A stretch of 64,000 nucleotides of DNA from the NCBI RefSeq assembly GCF_000485595.1, contig NW_014577098.1, positions 449,917 to 513,916 on the forward strand, written 5' to 3'. Numbering within the stretch: the first letter of the stretch is position 1; each line of letters starts with the position of its first letter. Made by a program: the position numbers and the translations under genes. This document shows, in pieces, positions 20,801 through 28,089 of this stretch. The stretch is from Priapulus caudatus (Eukaryota; Priapulida; Priapulimorpha; Priapulimorphida; Priapulidae). The notes beneath the pieces were generated by a model. That model was not told where the DNA came from and did no database searches. It saw only the letters and a list, made by a program, of their open reading frames with translations.

Positions 20801-23063
20801 CATGTATTTGTCACCAGATACCTAATTTAATTGTTATAATTAATTACACATTAACGCTACGAAATTTGAACGGCGCCATGACACCCGCGACCGTGCTGCC
20901 ACCCCGAAAAAGTTGCGTATTTAACAATTTATTTTGCACGTTACAGACCGAGGGCTAATCACAAAAGTGCAATTATATTTATACCTAAATGATGTTTAAC
21001 CGAACGATATTCATTTTAGGGCAAATTTATCCATATTATAACTGAAACTATATGTCGTTTATAAGCTATTACAATCCTTTTACTTTTAAATGAATAAATA
21101 AAAAACACTCTCGGTCTGTAGCCCTTGGCTGGAAAGTGGTTTTGCGCAACTTATCAGATCGTGCGCTTTGAGTGGCGCCACCGTCGTTGTAATCAAACTG
21201 TAATTGTTAGTTTTAAAACATTAAAAAAAAATATTTCTAATGTTGATTGAACCATGAAACTTTTCATGCAGCATAATTATCAGGGAAAAAAAAACTATTT
21301 ATTTTTCGGGGGCTACTTTTCAAGCTCGCGTGCATGAAAATAGCACTCTTGAATTAGGTTTGCATTGAACTCTATGCAAATTTACGGGGGCTCTTTTTGG
21401 CATTTCGGGGGCTAAATCGCCCCGAGCCCCCGTGTATTTTTTCCACTGGTAATTATAACCTAAATTAGCTGAAAATAACCCTAGAACCTAGAGTAAACTC
21501 TCCCTTTAAATCAATGGTGTTTTTGTGTTTTTTCACTATTGTTTGACAAGCATTTTTGTTTTAAAATTTGGGCGAGTACAGATTCTGTTTGGACGAGTTA
21601 ACTTATTGACTCACTCGCCCAGTTTGGCAAGTGGTTTTTATTTTAAAGCTCTAACACTGTATAACTGCATAAAATCTTAGTATTTTTAACGTTGGTATAA
21701 TCAGTGCTATTTTCGCTGTCAGGTGAGACTATATTCAGCTATAGTTAGTTTTTCTGAGCAAAAATCTCGCAATACACACTTTAAATTGACTACGTCACAA
21801 ATTTTCTATGGTAAAATTTGTAAAATTTTTGTTGCCATTTTTTTACATTAAAAGTAAGAACTAACAGGACTAAACGTATCTTCAAATTCTTACCTGATAA
21901 GATTGTTTCTCAACTAGTTAAAAATCCAAAAAACCTAGACGATTTGATATTATTGGACGATTGGATGATATTATTGGACGATTTGATATTAGTGTTCCTG
22001 ACATTAATTGCTTGCTATGGGCTATGTATGCGTCACGAGTGTATGTTCACATCTAACAATATAGTAAAATAAGAAGTATAATGCAGCAATTTAACCATAA
22101 AAAGTGAACAGAATTACTTATATTTTGTGAAAAAGTGAAAATATTTTTTTTATTTTTTATTATTTACGGTGACATCGACGGTATGATCGAAGTAAGATGC
22201 CGTGTTTCCACTGCGATAATAGCACACAGACATCGTACCGGATGTGATCAGTGACACCAAGTGGCGTCACCGGCACATCGCCCAATGTGTTTTAACGTGA
22301 GCGCGCGGAAGTCAGCTATCCATGTGTTGTGTATATCTATGTTTTGCAATATTCCTTAAGCAACTCCTATATATATATATACAGTTTTGACTTTACAAAT
22401 GATTTGCATTGGCACCGCTTGTAAATGTACTTCACTACTTATTAAAAATATCACGATCTAAACTCTGAATTTTGAACGTCATTATTATGTGAGTAAACCA
22501 GTACAAATAATTACCATGGAGTTCTTGTAGAGGTCTTCACTACAGGTATTCTTGCTACTATCACAGATGCATTTTTTGGGATGAGATCTCTTTCTTCCTT
22601 GTATGCTATAAATGTAATACAATGAAGTATTTTTAATCAACTGCTTTCTTAACTAAAATTTTTTTGTAAGGTAGTGAATCTAGTGATGCACTTGTAATTT
22701 TATATAAATCATACAGACAATACAGAAAATAAATGCAATTTACATACCTATAGGACAACTGAATAGCCATAAAGGCCAGTGGGAACAAGTAGCCATATGT
22801 TTTCCACAATTGTAGTTACAAGTGAATGCACACGTGACACTGACCCAATGGCAATGATTTAATTCAGATTGGGATGATTTCACGATTTACCTACCATGCT
22901 TGGTTTGAGCATTAGTTATCTGCAGGTCGTAGTCTGCACTCTTGCCCATCCGCTTCTGGTGCATGATAGCCTTCTTCAGGTCAGCAAGGGAGATGCTCAG
23001 ACCATCGAAGGTGATTGTGTCATAGTCCAAACTGGACTTGAATTTATAGTGAATGGAAGACAT
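1..23063 (-). CDS. RBBP6: RBBP6/SNAMA-type E3 ubiquitin ligase gene, N-terminal part (multi-exon, runs off left edge)
   Basis: Gene-level entry; exons are listed separately. The joined exons give, in order, the start of a DWNN (ubiquitin-like) domain, a linker ending in QSTQDYDPSNY, a CCHC knuckle (CYKCLKPGHWIWNC), the family block RRSTGIPRSFM...GAMLTAHGKYAVPTIDAEAY, and a RING/U-box (CTLCKDLLTDAVLIPCCGNS... then CPSCQE...PNKFLRQAVENFRNETGYTK). This is the diagnostic architecture of RBBP6 (Drosophila SNAMA, yeast Mpe1), a nuclear E3 ligase also tied to mRNA 3'-end processing. Intron phases agree at every junction used. The C-terminal two thirds (SR-rich, p53/Rb-binding in vertebrates) would lie left of the window. 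Oddities are a roughly 17 kb first intron and an unexpected segment in place of the second half of the DWNN domain. The identification rests on recalled family motifs, not a search. Confidence 0.93.
145..842 (+). mobile_element. Family F miniature element (TAGCTCACCTTG ends)
   Basis: A non-coding repeat found at least seven times in this window. It begins with AATGAAAGTGTCAATGACACTG and TAGCTCACCTTGG and ends with CAAGGTGAGCTA preceded by a GGACG run. Inside are two diverged copies of a module containing CCCATAGGAGTAACAACT and CATGTGGGTCAAAC. The shared inverted TAGCTCACCTTG ends suggest a TIR element. No transposase is visible and I cannot name the superfamily. Confidence 0.75.
858..960. repeat. 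(GA)n microsatellite
   Basis: Imperfect GAGAGA tract directly after the family F copy. Confidence 0.85.
1137..1462 (-). CDS. RBBP6: RBBP6 exon 9 (Ala/Ser/Pro-rich low-complexity region)
   Basis: Acceptor cgttacag and donor AAAG|gtgtgt flank a 108-codon open segment in the phase set by exon 8. It is rich in Ala, Ser, Pro and Thr (for example FPHPPRKIRTPPPPHTGTPP), as expected of the disordered region after the RBBP6 RING. The assignment rests on phase and splice sites rather than homology. Its GC content is far above the surrounding intron. Confidence 0.75.
1463..2039. repeat. RBBP6 intron 8: (CT)n/(GA)n microsatellite and donor-containing 32-bp repeats
   Basis: From about 1,630 to 2,050 the + strand is almost pure CT. 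On the gene strand, copies of GTGAGCGAGGGATAG or GTGAACGAG, each preceded by GAGAGAG, recur with donor positions near 2,039, 2,007, 1,974, 1,935 and 1,902 (spacing 32-39 bp). The first is the exon 8 donor itself. Confidence 0.85.
2040..2247 (-). CDS. RBBP6: RBBP6 exon 8 (second RING half and basic tail)
   Basis: Encodes CIRTALLETEDHVCPSCQET, then SPDSLIPNKFLRQAVENFRN and ETGYTKARQK, completing the RING/U-box and its C-terminal helix. A basic KERREAMRLKAQQERER coiled segment follows. The donor AG|gtgagc at 2,039 is phase 2 and is the first of a tandem series of copies of itself running down the intron. Confidence 0.94.
2248..2716. other. RBBP6 intron 7, right part
   Basis: Contains a short run of diverged repeats of the form [36 protein letters not shown] (about 2,285-2,425) and otherwise nothing recognised. 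Confidence 0.5.
2717..3390. mobile_element. MITE with 13-bp TIR CGTTGTCAGAAAC
   Basis: CGTTGTCAGAAAC at 2,717 and its exact reverse complement at 3,378-3,390 bound about 674 bp. Subterminal repeats of the motif CTTAACATTAG or GCATTAACATTAG occur at both ends, and a second inverted pair lies inside (near 2,778 and 3,300). No ORF of note. It is a non-autonomous DNA transposon by structure. Confidence 0.7.
3453..3628 (-). CDS. RBBP6: RBBP6 exon 7 (acidic linker and first RING half)
   Basis: Starts AEAYREGKKERPPFVPHQ, runs through an acidic EEEVEPEPEQ stretch, then SELVCTLCKDLLTDAVLIPC and CGNSFCDD. It supplies the first RING/U-box cysteines (C-x2-C, then CC and FC). The donor gtgagt splits the next Cys codon (phase 1), which the following exon completes. 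Confidence 0.94.
3641..3803. repeat. 60-bp tandem repeat, about 2.7 copies, in RBBP6 intron 6
   Basis: Units begin with ACATGGCTAGGGTTAGAG at 3,641 and 3,701 and ACGTGGTTAGGGTTAGGG at 3,761, giving exact 60-bp spacing. Each holds a TTAGGG-like core and GGGTACATGTATTT. Confidence 0.85.
4088..4224 (-). CDS. RBBP6: RBBP6 exon 6 (conserved STGIPRSFM block)
   Basis: Encodes EVVRGAEKVRRSTGIPRSFM, then TEVEGPDVPGAMLTAHGKYA and VPTID. This segment between knuckle and RING is nearly invariant in the family. Acceptor tcgcag, donor GC|gtgagt, phase 2. Confidence 0.93.
4617..4716 (-). CDS. RBBP6: RBBP6 exon 5 (CCHC zinc knuckle)
   Basis: Encodes YVRSRGQMGPPGPTYKCYKC then LKPGHWIWNCTNP. The knuckle is C-x2-C-x4-H-x4-C with all four ligands present. 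In RBBP6/Mpe1 it contributes RNA binding. Acceptor tgttgtag, donor CCC|gtacgt, phase 0. Confidence 0.92.
5000..5088 (-). CDS. RBBP6: RBBP6 exon 4 (linker before zinc knuckle)
   Basis: Encodes IGDLTSADASEADKIRAMTI followed by QSTQDYDPS, matching the family's ASEEDKIKAMM..S...YDP linker. Donor AA|gtatgt in phase 2; acceptor tggtgtag. Confidence 0.88.
5465..5886. repeat. (GA)n and (CA)n microsatellites flanking RBBP6 exon 3
   Basis: An AG run at about 5,597-5,640 (with degenerate GA sequence upstream) and a CA run at about 5,840-5,882. The second ends just before the exon 2 donor. Confidence 0.9.
5696..5746 (-). CDS. RBBP6: RBBP6 exon 3 candidate (17 residues)
   Basis: A phase 0-0 micro-exon with cctccag acceptor and GAG|gtaggt donor, encoding QLGYEDVHQSTIHKLTE. 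It keeps the reading frame between its neighbours. I do not recognise the sequence from the family; position and phase are the support. Confidence 0.55.
5888..6002 (-). CDS. RBBP6: RBBP6 exon 2 candidate (divergent linker segment)
   Basis: Bounded by tttcag and gtgagt, entering in phase 2 and leaving in phase 0, it reads SYTDKKGEREIVYLHVQSLS...GVDDGMVSITWSQV. YTDK aligns with the YTDD that follows NAQTK in vertebrate RBBP6, and the VDDGMVSITWSQ stretch loosely matches the later IDDSSASISLAQ linker. The expected ALIPKN..VIVRRIP strand is absent. It is either lineage-specific or a neighbouring exon is missing. An alternative donor lies 3 nt upstream (CAG|gtggtg). Confidence 0.6.
6003..7690. other. 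RBBP6 intron 1, proximal part, with ORF remnants
   Basis: Between 6,473 and 7,225 several overlapping + strand ORFs of 72-192 codons follow one another in different frames. One stop-free stretch contains LAKRNPDQTMQNTSKKHIHT. This pattern suggests decayed coding sequence, possibly a transposon, but I recognise no family. The rest is AT-rich intron. Confidence 0.3.
7695..8768. mobile_element. Family B MITE, TTAA target site, interrupted by a nested element
   Basis: AGGGATCC...at the left and ...TATCCCT at the right are flanked by TTAA at 7,691-7,694 and 8,769-8,772. The TTAA duplication is typical of piggyBac-type (also Kolobok) elements. The interior carries CTCTAGGTTCTAGGG, a CGGTCTGTA motif pair and long AT stretches, and recurs inverted at 18,728-19,320 and 20,732-21,505. 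It is non-coding. A 420-bp element is inserted at 8,305. Confidence 0.85.
8305..8724. mobile_element. 420-bp TIR element nested in family B copy, 6-bp target duplication TAAGTA
   Basis: Ends TAGGGACAGTAATTT and AAATCACTGTCCCTA form a TIR of at least 10 exact bases (TAGGGACAGT). TAAGTA flanks both sides (8,299-8,304 and 8,725-8,730). The uninterrupted sequence CAGTAAGTACAG survives in the family B copy near 20,775, giving an empty-site comparison. Confidence 0.9.
8797..9705 (+). mobile_element. Family F miniature element, second copy
   Basis: Starts AATGACACTGTAGCTCACATTGG and ends GACGATATCAAGGCGAGCTA. It includes the GGGAGAACTCCCATTATATA hairpin at 8,872, the CATAGGAGTAACAAC modules and the GGACG run at about 9,623-9,657. 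Confidence 0.75.
9949..10626 (+). mobile_element. Family F miniature element, third copy, containing an assembly gap
   Basis: Starts AATGAAAGTGTCAATGACAC and ends GATGTCAAGGCGAGCTAA. The 25-n gap lies inside it, so its true length is unknown. Confidence 0.7.
10270..10294. other. Assembly gap (25 n)
   Basis: Exactly 25 n. A second gap of identical length at 40,328 suggests a placeholder rather than a measured size. Confidence 0.98.
10627..13903. other. RBBP6 intron 1, middle part: no gene recognised
   Basis: AT-rich. At about 10,965-11,225 there are diverged tandem units containing AAAGATGGTGTGA and CAAAATGTATGCAC with a period near 60 bp. Nothing else stands out. Confidence 0.5.
13904..14163. 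mobile_element. hAT-like MITE, CAGGGTGCGAAATTAA end
   Basis: Left end CAGGGTGCGAAATTAACG, and right end TTAATTTCTACCCCTG, whose complement is CAGGGGTAGAAATTAA. CTATAT flanks both sides (6 matching bases; hAT normally gives 8, so the duplication is decayed or mis-bounded). The interior has inverted GGACTCC/GGAGTCC motifs. Confidence 0.65.
14164..14947. other. RBBP6 intron 1: no feature recognised
   Basis: Two 87-codon ORFs occur but show no family signal or coding-like pattern. Confidence 0.4.
14948..15672 (+). pseudogene. THAP-domain gene fragment (two exons, frameshifted)
   Basis: ATG at 14,948 opens MHGKCCAIVGCGACSGRNKG, then LSFRLLGKNPELRR. After a frame change near 15,045-15,055 it continues AINRIDKSFNPDTATICSRH, FEESCFRSG. 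This is the C2CH THAP DNA-binding domain (CxxxxC, the C-terminal C..H, and SRHFEESCF all visible). A GT donor after 15,139 (phase 1) matches an acceptor (tttgcag) before 15,575. The second exon (15,575-15,672) reads VTGTILNVGSIPTKYMPHLT then VETAKPVARKAP, fitting the segment that follows THAP domains, with donor gtacgt. No further exons are seen. It lies inside RBBP6 intron 1 on the opposite strand. THAP domains also occur in P-element-type transposases, so it may be a transposon relic. The frameshift could be real or a sequence error. Confidence 0.75.
15768..16010 (+). mobile_element. Family F fragment (5' part)
   Basis: Shares AATGAAACTGTCGCTCACCAC, GACACAAATGAGTGAGTGAG and the AGAACTCCCATTATATACTC hairpin half with the copy at 9,949. 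It is truncated before the CATAGGAGTAACAAC module. Confidence 0.65.
16162..16232. repeat. Interstitial telomere-like (CCCTAA)n, degenerate
   Basis: Mixed CCCTAA, CCTAA and CCCTAAA units, about 70 bp. TTAGGG is the ancestral metazoan telomere repeat. Confidence 0.85.
16390..16460 (-). other. Possible tRNA-derived fragment
   Basis: On the minus strand TTTTAGAGCGGC resembles a tRNA A-box/D-arm and GGATGCGAATCCCATCC a T-arm/B-box, about 30 nt apart. No complete cloverleaf is evident. It may be a tRNA pseudogene or a SINE head. Confidence 0.25.
16640..17575. other. RBBP6 intron 1: no feature recognised
   Basis: Around 17,225-17,285 a short stretch resembles the family F text (CATTCACATAC, ATGAGCCAATATCGTTGACC); otherwise nothing supportable. 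Confidence 0.4.
17584..18513. mobile_element. Family G hAT-type MITE (TAGTGTTGTC ends), with a nested MITE
   Basis: Ends TAGTGTTGCTCAATCGG and CGTGACATCACTA, flanked by identical 8-bp ATACGAAC duplications at 17,576-17,583 and 18,514-18,521. The terminal regions carry repeated CGATCATCGGTT-type motifs. A second copy lies at 32,424-32,811. The 8-bp duplication and TAGTG ends fit hAT. Confidence 0.88.
17977..18449. mobile_element. Nested 473-bp MITE with TAA target duplication (PIF/Harbinger-like)
   Basis: Ends AGCCGCGGCGCACAC and GTGTGCGCCGGGCT are inverted repeats, with TAA on both sides. The uninterrupted sequence GATAACCAAGCGCTTGG is present in the other family G copy. It is GC-rich, with a strong inner hairpin at 18,378-18,433 (GCGATTTTTATCGACAGTACC and its inverse). 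The 3-bp TAA target suggests PIF/Harbinger. Confidence 0.8.
18728..19320. mobile_element. Family B MITE, inverted copy, left end truncated
   Basis: Near-complete reverse-orientation copy of the 7,695 element. The right end CTCCCCCT is followed by TTAA. The left end begins at GATTTTACTGCATAC and lacks the terminal AGGGA. Confidence 0.85.
19325..20100. other. RBBP6 intron 1: no feature recognised
   Basis: AT-rich, with no ORFs above background and no obvious repeat structure. Confidence 0.4.
20101..20203. mobile_element. hAT-like terminal fragment (CAGGGCTTGAAAC end)
   Basis: Read on the minus strand it starts CAGGGCTTGAAACTAATC and carries inverted CTAGCC..GGCTAG motifs, typical of hAT MITE termini. 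The opposite end was not located. Confidence 0.5.
20732..21505. mobile_element. Family B MITE, complete copy with TTAA duplication
   Basis: AGGGACAG...CTCCCT between TTAA at 20,728-20,731 and 21,506-21,509, inverted relative to the copy at 7,695. A 168-bp hAT-like element interrupts it. Confidence 0.88.
21281..21448. mobile_element. Family C hAT-type MITE, 168 bp
   Basis: Ends CAGGGAAAAAAA and TTTTTTCCACTG; flanks ATAATTAT and GTAATTAT differ by one base. The empty site GTAATTAT occurs once in the paralogous copy at 19,263. The interior carries GGGGGCTCTTTTTGGC and CCCCCGTGTATTTTTT, the signature of a family seen also at 31,014, 33,382 and 52,013. Confidence 0.9.
21657..22890. other. RBBP6 intron 1, distal part: no feature recognised
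   Basis: AT-rich sequence with a short tandem GACGATT(T/G)GAT(G/A)TTATTG pair at about 21,935-21,990. Confidence 0.4.
22891..23063 (-). CDS. RBBP6: RBBP6 exon 1 (start codon, DWNN domain first half)
   Basis: ATG at 23,063-23,061 reads MSSIHYKFKSSLDYDTITFD, then SISLADLKKAIMHQKRMGK and DYDLQITNAQTK, the hallmark DWNN beginning. The preferred donor is AG|gtaaat after 22,891 (phase 2), which joins in frame to the next exon; an alternative GTAGGT donor sits 4 nt upstream. No coding sequence is recognised 5' of the ATG, and the CAAC before it fits an initiation context. Confidence 0.93.
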
Positions 23064-24146
23064 ATTGTTGCTTTATCTGGCGTGGCTATTTACGTCACGT
23101 AGTTATTGGAGAAGACCACACCCTGTCCTCTAGTTCTGCAAGCAAGAAAGGTATGATAACTATGGTGGTACACACATACCGACTCTTTTCTCTGAATAAT
23201 ATCATAAATCGGTTGGTTATCACTGCGCACTAGCGATGAAACAAATGATACAAACAAAACATGATGATGAACGTATCGTTGTAATAGTAACAGTACTATA
23301 TACAATACGCAAAACTAAAACTTAAGATTATACACAATCTTTAGTCTCTACGCACAGTAATTTACTCATGCAACTTTTCTCAAACGCTGCTAATAGTAAT
23401 AGCAATAATGTAAGTGTCGGTTTCGTAAACAAAATCTGGAATTTTCAATGTTTCATGTTAATAAGCAAAATTTCATTACATAATCATACTTTTAGTGAAA
23501 AATATACATACCACATGGTTTTCTCAAGCTTTCTTTACCTTAGCACAATAAAACTGATTATTCGACAAACTCAATACAGGCGATTTCCTTAGATTATTTA
23601 GGCAAGTAAGAATCGAACTCATCTCTTCCTCAACAAAATGGTGTATTGCGATGCGATTGCGATCATGCGAGTGTAAATCTCGCGTTAATTCGCGAGATTA
23701 CCCGACATGCTTGATGTTCGTTCCAAGATGGTTGAGAAAGGTATATAACTTCAAACTTTCATGCAAATACACTAAATTTTAGGCGTTGTAAATTTTCGTA
23801 ATATTACTATAGTTGTAGAGTCAAATTTTAGAGAAGTCAAGTGGTCACGTCTTAAAAATTCTATATTCCTAATGAGGTGTCATATCTAAAATTCTACCTC
23901 GCTAAGTGAAGACCGGTCGCTGACTTGGTCAAGTTTGAAGTTGATCATGATGATTGATGGTGTCCAATTTACTGTCGATGTCACTATCGTTTCGCTTGTA
24001 ATATTATGAGAGTAATATTTTATCGTGCGTGATGATCAACCTAGTAATAACATATAGTACGTTTTCAAAATTAGCACCCCGTGCTTGGTGACTACGCTCT
24101 GTTTATTCGAACTGACACGCAGTGACGCTGCATGAGACTGAGTGTT
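23064..24146. promoter_or_regulatory. Candidate RBBP6 upstream/promoter region
   Basis: Lies 5' of the RBBP6 start and before the first intergenic transposon. It holds the palindrome AATCTCGCG-TTAATT-CGCGAGATT at 23,676-23,699, made of TCTCGCG half-sites (related to the TCTCGCGAGA promoter motif), followed by CCAAGATGG (YY1-like) at about 23,724. No TATA or transcription start can be placed. Confidence 0.4.
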
Positions 24147-24435
24147 GTTGAGACCACAGGCACTTGGGCCGTTTCAATAATTAAATGATGGTTAATAAAT
24201 ACAACTTGTCAGTACTAGACCTACCAGTACCAGTACCAGTAATAGTCTTAATGTTTGATTTGACCTAATAACTTCACTTCAATACCGTCCAATACACCGC
24301 TGCAACACATACCGCGCACGCCATTGTGCATGCACAAGTACACAGTAGGTTAGAGAAGGTAAGAAAGCATACGCACAGAAATTCCAGAACGCTTCTAATC
24401 TTTTCACAACACTAGAGCCAAAATACACAACCAAC

Positions 24436-25602
24436 CAGCAAAAAAAATACACGGGAGCGGCGAGCGATTTCGCTCCCGTCAGCTTCCAAAGCGCTCTGGT
24501 AACAACAATTACGAGAGTGAAAATTTTGGAAGATACGAGAAAAAATCGCTCCCGTGCCGCCGGCAGCGTTCGAACCGGAGGCCCGAGCCCACCCAGTTTT
24601 TGCTCGGGCCACCATCTCTACGAAACTTCCGGTCCTCCTGACCGGCACTTTTTCCCCTCATATTATGATGAAATACTAGGCCTACGGTTAGCCTCCCTCA
24701 ACGCATGATTCGCCACACGAACAAAAACACGCCACAGTCTAAGAAATCGATTGCGGCATGACCGCATAACAATTAGTTTTTACATCGCAGGGGTTATCGT
24801 GGGGAGTGAGGGCACGACCAGTGACACCTGACATGCACGTAATCAAAGCTTTTAACTGAATTCGTCACTTTCTTAACATAGAAAGTGGACTACTTTTATT
24901 AAGTTAGATATCTAGAAGCAATGTAAACTGTATATACTTAAAGATTCTAGGCACTTGTAACTTTGCTGATGTGCTGCAGCAATGATTTATGCATGGGGGT
25001 ACCGTGGACTGGGGAGGAGAAAAGCGAAAATAAAGCCTTTCCCAGAAGCTCCCGGCATTCCTAGAGATTCCAGTACAAGTTTTTTTTAACATACTCAAAG
25101 TAACTAAAAACTCTCTCTGAAGTTCTGAACTTGCTCAGTCGATGTAAAAAGAAAGTTGAAAGATGAAAAGAAATGAAGTAAAAAGAAGAAACTTGAAAAT
25201 AACCATACCATCATTACCATGATTATAATTCTTGATTTCCTGTCTTTGTCATGTTACCTGACTATGTGTACTGCGTAGTGCATGTCTGTCTGTGTGAATG
25301 AAATTGAATAAGAATGTGATTGGTTTCTTAGTCAAGTGAAATTAGATAAAAAAAATGTGATCGAATGTAATTTGTTGACGATTTCTGAACACTGATAGTC
25401 TGATACTGGTGTTGAGTGCTGAATGCTGATGAATGATATTAGAGTCAGTGCATCAAAATTATGAAAATTTTTACAAAATCATGCTATGAAAATGTAGCTC
25501 TGGCCAAGCCTAAAATAGCTCCTGTAAAAAAAATTACGAGAGCTCTTTTTTTATACAAAATCAAAAAAGAGCTCTCGTAAAAAAGGAGTAATTTTTAGGC
25601 TG
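24436..25602. mobile_element. hAT-type insertion in the left arm of the family D element
   Basis: Begins CAGCAAAAAAAATACACGGG, ends TAATTTTTAGGCTG, with CAACCAAC on both sides (24,428-24,435 and 25,603-25,610). The opposite arm keeps the empty site, CACAACCAACCGCCATGAT on its complement. Part of its interior (about 24,565-25,080) is paralogous to 28,855-30,050. Confidence 0.88.
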
Positions 25603-25925
25603 CAACCAACTGCCATGATATTGGCATCTGTGTGTAGCTGAATGGTCACTTGTTCGAAATATACGTCTTGCAACTTGGTACCACATACTTTACCCAGAAT
25701 TATATGAGAAATCCTGCTTGAATTTGCCGCGAATTTTCCATGAAGCCGCTTCGTAAATGGGACCAACAATCCGGAAATCCCTAACCGCGCTATTAGATCC
25801 TTTGACCAATCACGGTAGTCGCCCGTGTGACGTCACTTTGCGGCGGCGCCGGCGTAGCTCGTCTTGGAGTTGGGCAGGCGGATGCAACTCCTCCCAGAGT
25901 GCAATTCGCCGCCATTACTCATGTA

Positions 25926-26523
25926 CAGGGCTCGAATTAACCGACGGCACCGACGGCAATTGCCGTCAATGCCCCTATCAATCGCCGTACTGCCCCTGAA
26001 AACCCAACCCGACCGACGGCAGTCACCTGCCTTGCCCTTTTGTGTAATTGCCGTCGGTGCCCTTTAATCTACTGCCCTAGTTTCGTTTTTAGTCGAGTCA
26101 ACATAACACGTGCGCGTGCGTGCTGTAGTTGCAATGATGAGCTTAAAACCGATAGTCACAGGAGGGAATAATAACAGCATCGGATAATTATTCGCTCCTG
26201 ATAGTGGGCATGTAAAATTTCTTGTTACTGTACTTCCATTAGCAGAGGGGGGTACAGGGGTCGGTGTTACAGTGTAAGCTTACATGGGCCCGGGGGCTTA
26301 TTGTTTTGTACATTAAAAGCAGGACGATGTTGATGTACTAATTTGTTATGAATTTCCCTTTATTTTACAAAAGTGCCTTTGTGCCCTTCTCAAATTTTGA
26401 GAGTTGCCTTGGTGCCTTTTAAAATTGCCTCTGTGCCCTTCCATTTTAGAGAAAATTCAAGGCGATTTCTCACATGCCCTAAAAAAATTGCCTTGCCCTT
26501 CTCGTCGCTTAATTCGAGCCCTG
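25926..26523. mobile_element. hAT-type MITE (CAGGGCTCGAATTAA), 598 bp
   Basis: TIR CAGGGCTCGAATTAA is exact at both ends, flanked by CTCATGTA at 25,918-25,925 and 26,524-26,531. Short internal repeats of GCCGTCGGTGCC and TTGCC(T/C)T lie inside. The ends are those of hAT. Confidence 0.92.
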
Positions 26524-27011
26524 CTCATGTATAATAGGCTGTTGGTCCCATTTACGAAGCGGCTTCATGGGAAATTCGTGGCAAACTCAAGCAGGATTTC
26601 TCATATAATTCTGGTTAAAGTATGTGGTACCAAGTTGCAAGACGTATATTTCGAACAAGTGACCATTCAGCTACACACAGATGCCAATATCATGGCGGTT
26701 GGTTGTGTATTTTGGCTCTAGTGTTGTGAAAAGATTCGAGCATTCTGGAATTTCTGTGCGTACGCTTTCTTACCTTCTCTAACCTACTGTGTATTTGTGC
26801 ATGCACAATGGCGTGCGCGCTATGTGTTGCAGCGGTGTATTGGACAGTATTGAAGTGAAGTTATTAGGTCAAATCAAACATTAAGACTATTACTGGTACT
26901 GGTACTGGTAGGTCTAGTACTGACAAGTTGTATTTATTAACCATCATTTTATTATTGAAACAGCCCAAGTGCCTGTGGTTGAGACGAGTGTTTTCTGCAG
27001 TTGTTTGTCAC

Positions 27012-28089
27012 CACAGGCACTTGGAGTACCGAAGTTGGAGCGTTTCAAAAAAATATAATGCTAAATAAATACGAAATCTATTTACTACTAATGTCTTAAT
27101 GTTTCTCTACTCTCTTTCAGTTTCACCTATTATTGCCGACAATTTCCTGTAAATGCCGAGCAAATGCTCATCTGCAACACATGCTGGCTGCCGCACGCTA
27201 GCTGCTGCCCACTGACACATAAATCAGGCCCCTCCCTACGTTGTGCAAACCGGGCGCGCCCGCCCCGTTTGGGAAAACTCCCGCCACGTTTAAATTACCT
27301 CCGCCCCGATTAAATTCCACCACAATAAAAGTTTGACAGCGCGGGAATCGATGGTCAAGAATTCCCATTCGACCAGGCCCACCGACGCGTAAACGTCCTA
27401 CACTACGCATGCACTGCAGACCACACACACAAAGCCTGACGAAATTCTCGCGTTCGCTCCCGTTACGCAGTTTATGTAAATGGCTGCAAGTACAGGGCTG
27501 TAGGCGGCGCACTGCATTTTGGGAAACTACTATGCTGCTTTCCAACTCTCGTACGAGCCTCGTCAAAGCCGCCAGTGGAGAGTTGCAAAAATGATGCGTG
27601 GATGCGGCGCAAAAATGAGTTCACGGAGAGCTCCGGTGGGTGTTTCCTGATTCCGACAGCCATTTACATTAACTGCGCAACGGGAGCGAACGCGAGAATT
27701 TTTCGTCAGGCATTGTGTGATTTCGCGTGACACAGCTCGGTTACGAACACAGACAGTATGTTTTTATTACAAGTGAACACTGTCCTTCAAATAGAAACAA
27801 AGATGGAGTGTAATGGTTGAATGTTTGTGTTGTATTCGTGTAAAATCAAGTGAGCGTCGAGCGAATTTTGGCAGCACGCTTTCCTACCTGCTATATATTT
27901 ATGTGTCAGTGTGCAGCAGCTAGCGTGCAGCGGCCAGCGTGTGTTGCAGATGAGTATTTGGACGGCATTTACAGGAAATTGTTTGCAATAATAGGTGAAA
28001 GAGAGTAGAGAAACATTAAGACTTTGGTAGTAAATAGATTTCGTATTTATTTAACATTATATTTTATTGAAATGCTCCAAGTGCCTGTG
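27012..28089. mobile_element. Family D TIR element, 1.1 kb, adjacent to the HELZ start
   Basis: CACAGGCACTTGG...CCAAGTGCCTGTG between TTTGTCAC duplications at 27,004-27,011 and 28,090-28,097. Long inverted arms pair (27,012-27,215 with 27,895-28,089), and an inner pair at about 27,430-27,490 matches 27,650-27,715. It ends about 105 bp before the HELZ start codon. Confidence 0.92.

Larger units (their letters stand above)
20210..21656. mobile_element. hAT-like element containing nested elements
   Basis: Left CAGCGTGCGAGCTTGG and right GCTCTAACAC(TG) are loosely inverted, and both ends carry ACTCGCCC/GGGCGAGT motifs. Flanks TGTACAAC and TGTATAAC match in 7 of 8 bases. It contains the family B copy at 20,732-21,505, which contains another element at 21,281-21,448. 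Confidence 0.6.
24155..26977. mobile_element. Family D TIR element (CACAGGCACTTGGGC), 2.8 kb with long inverted arms
   Basis: Ends CACAGGCACTTGGGC and GCCCAAGTGCCTGTG are exact inverses, flanked by GTTGAGAC at 24,147-24,154 and 26,978-26,985. The arms are long inverted repeats: 24,155-24,435 plus 25,603-25,770 pair with 26,532-26,977. Two elements are inserted (24,436-25,602 and 25,926-26,523). It encodes no recognisable transposase. Confidence 0.92.

Noticed and set aside
23641-23720. Possible CpG-island promoter
   Set aside because: Only a short CG-containing palindrome stands out; the surrounding sequence is AT-rich, so I report the motif and not an island.
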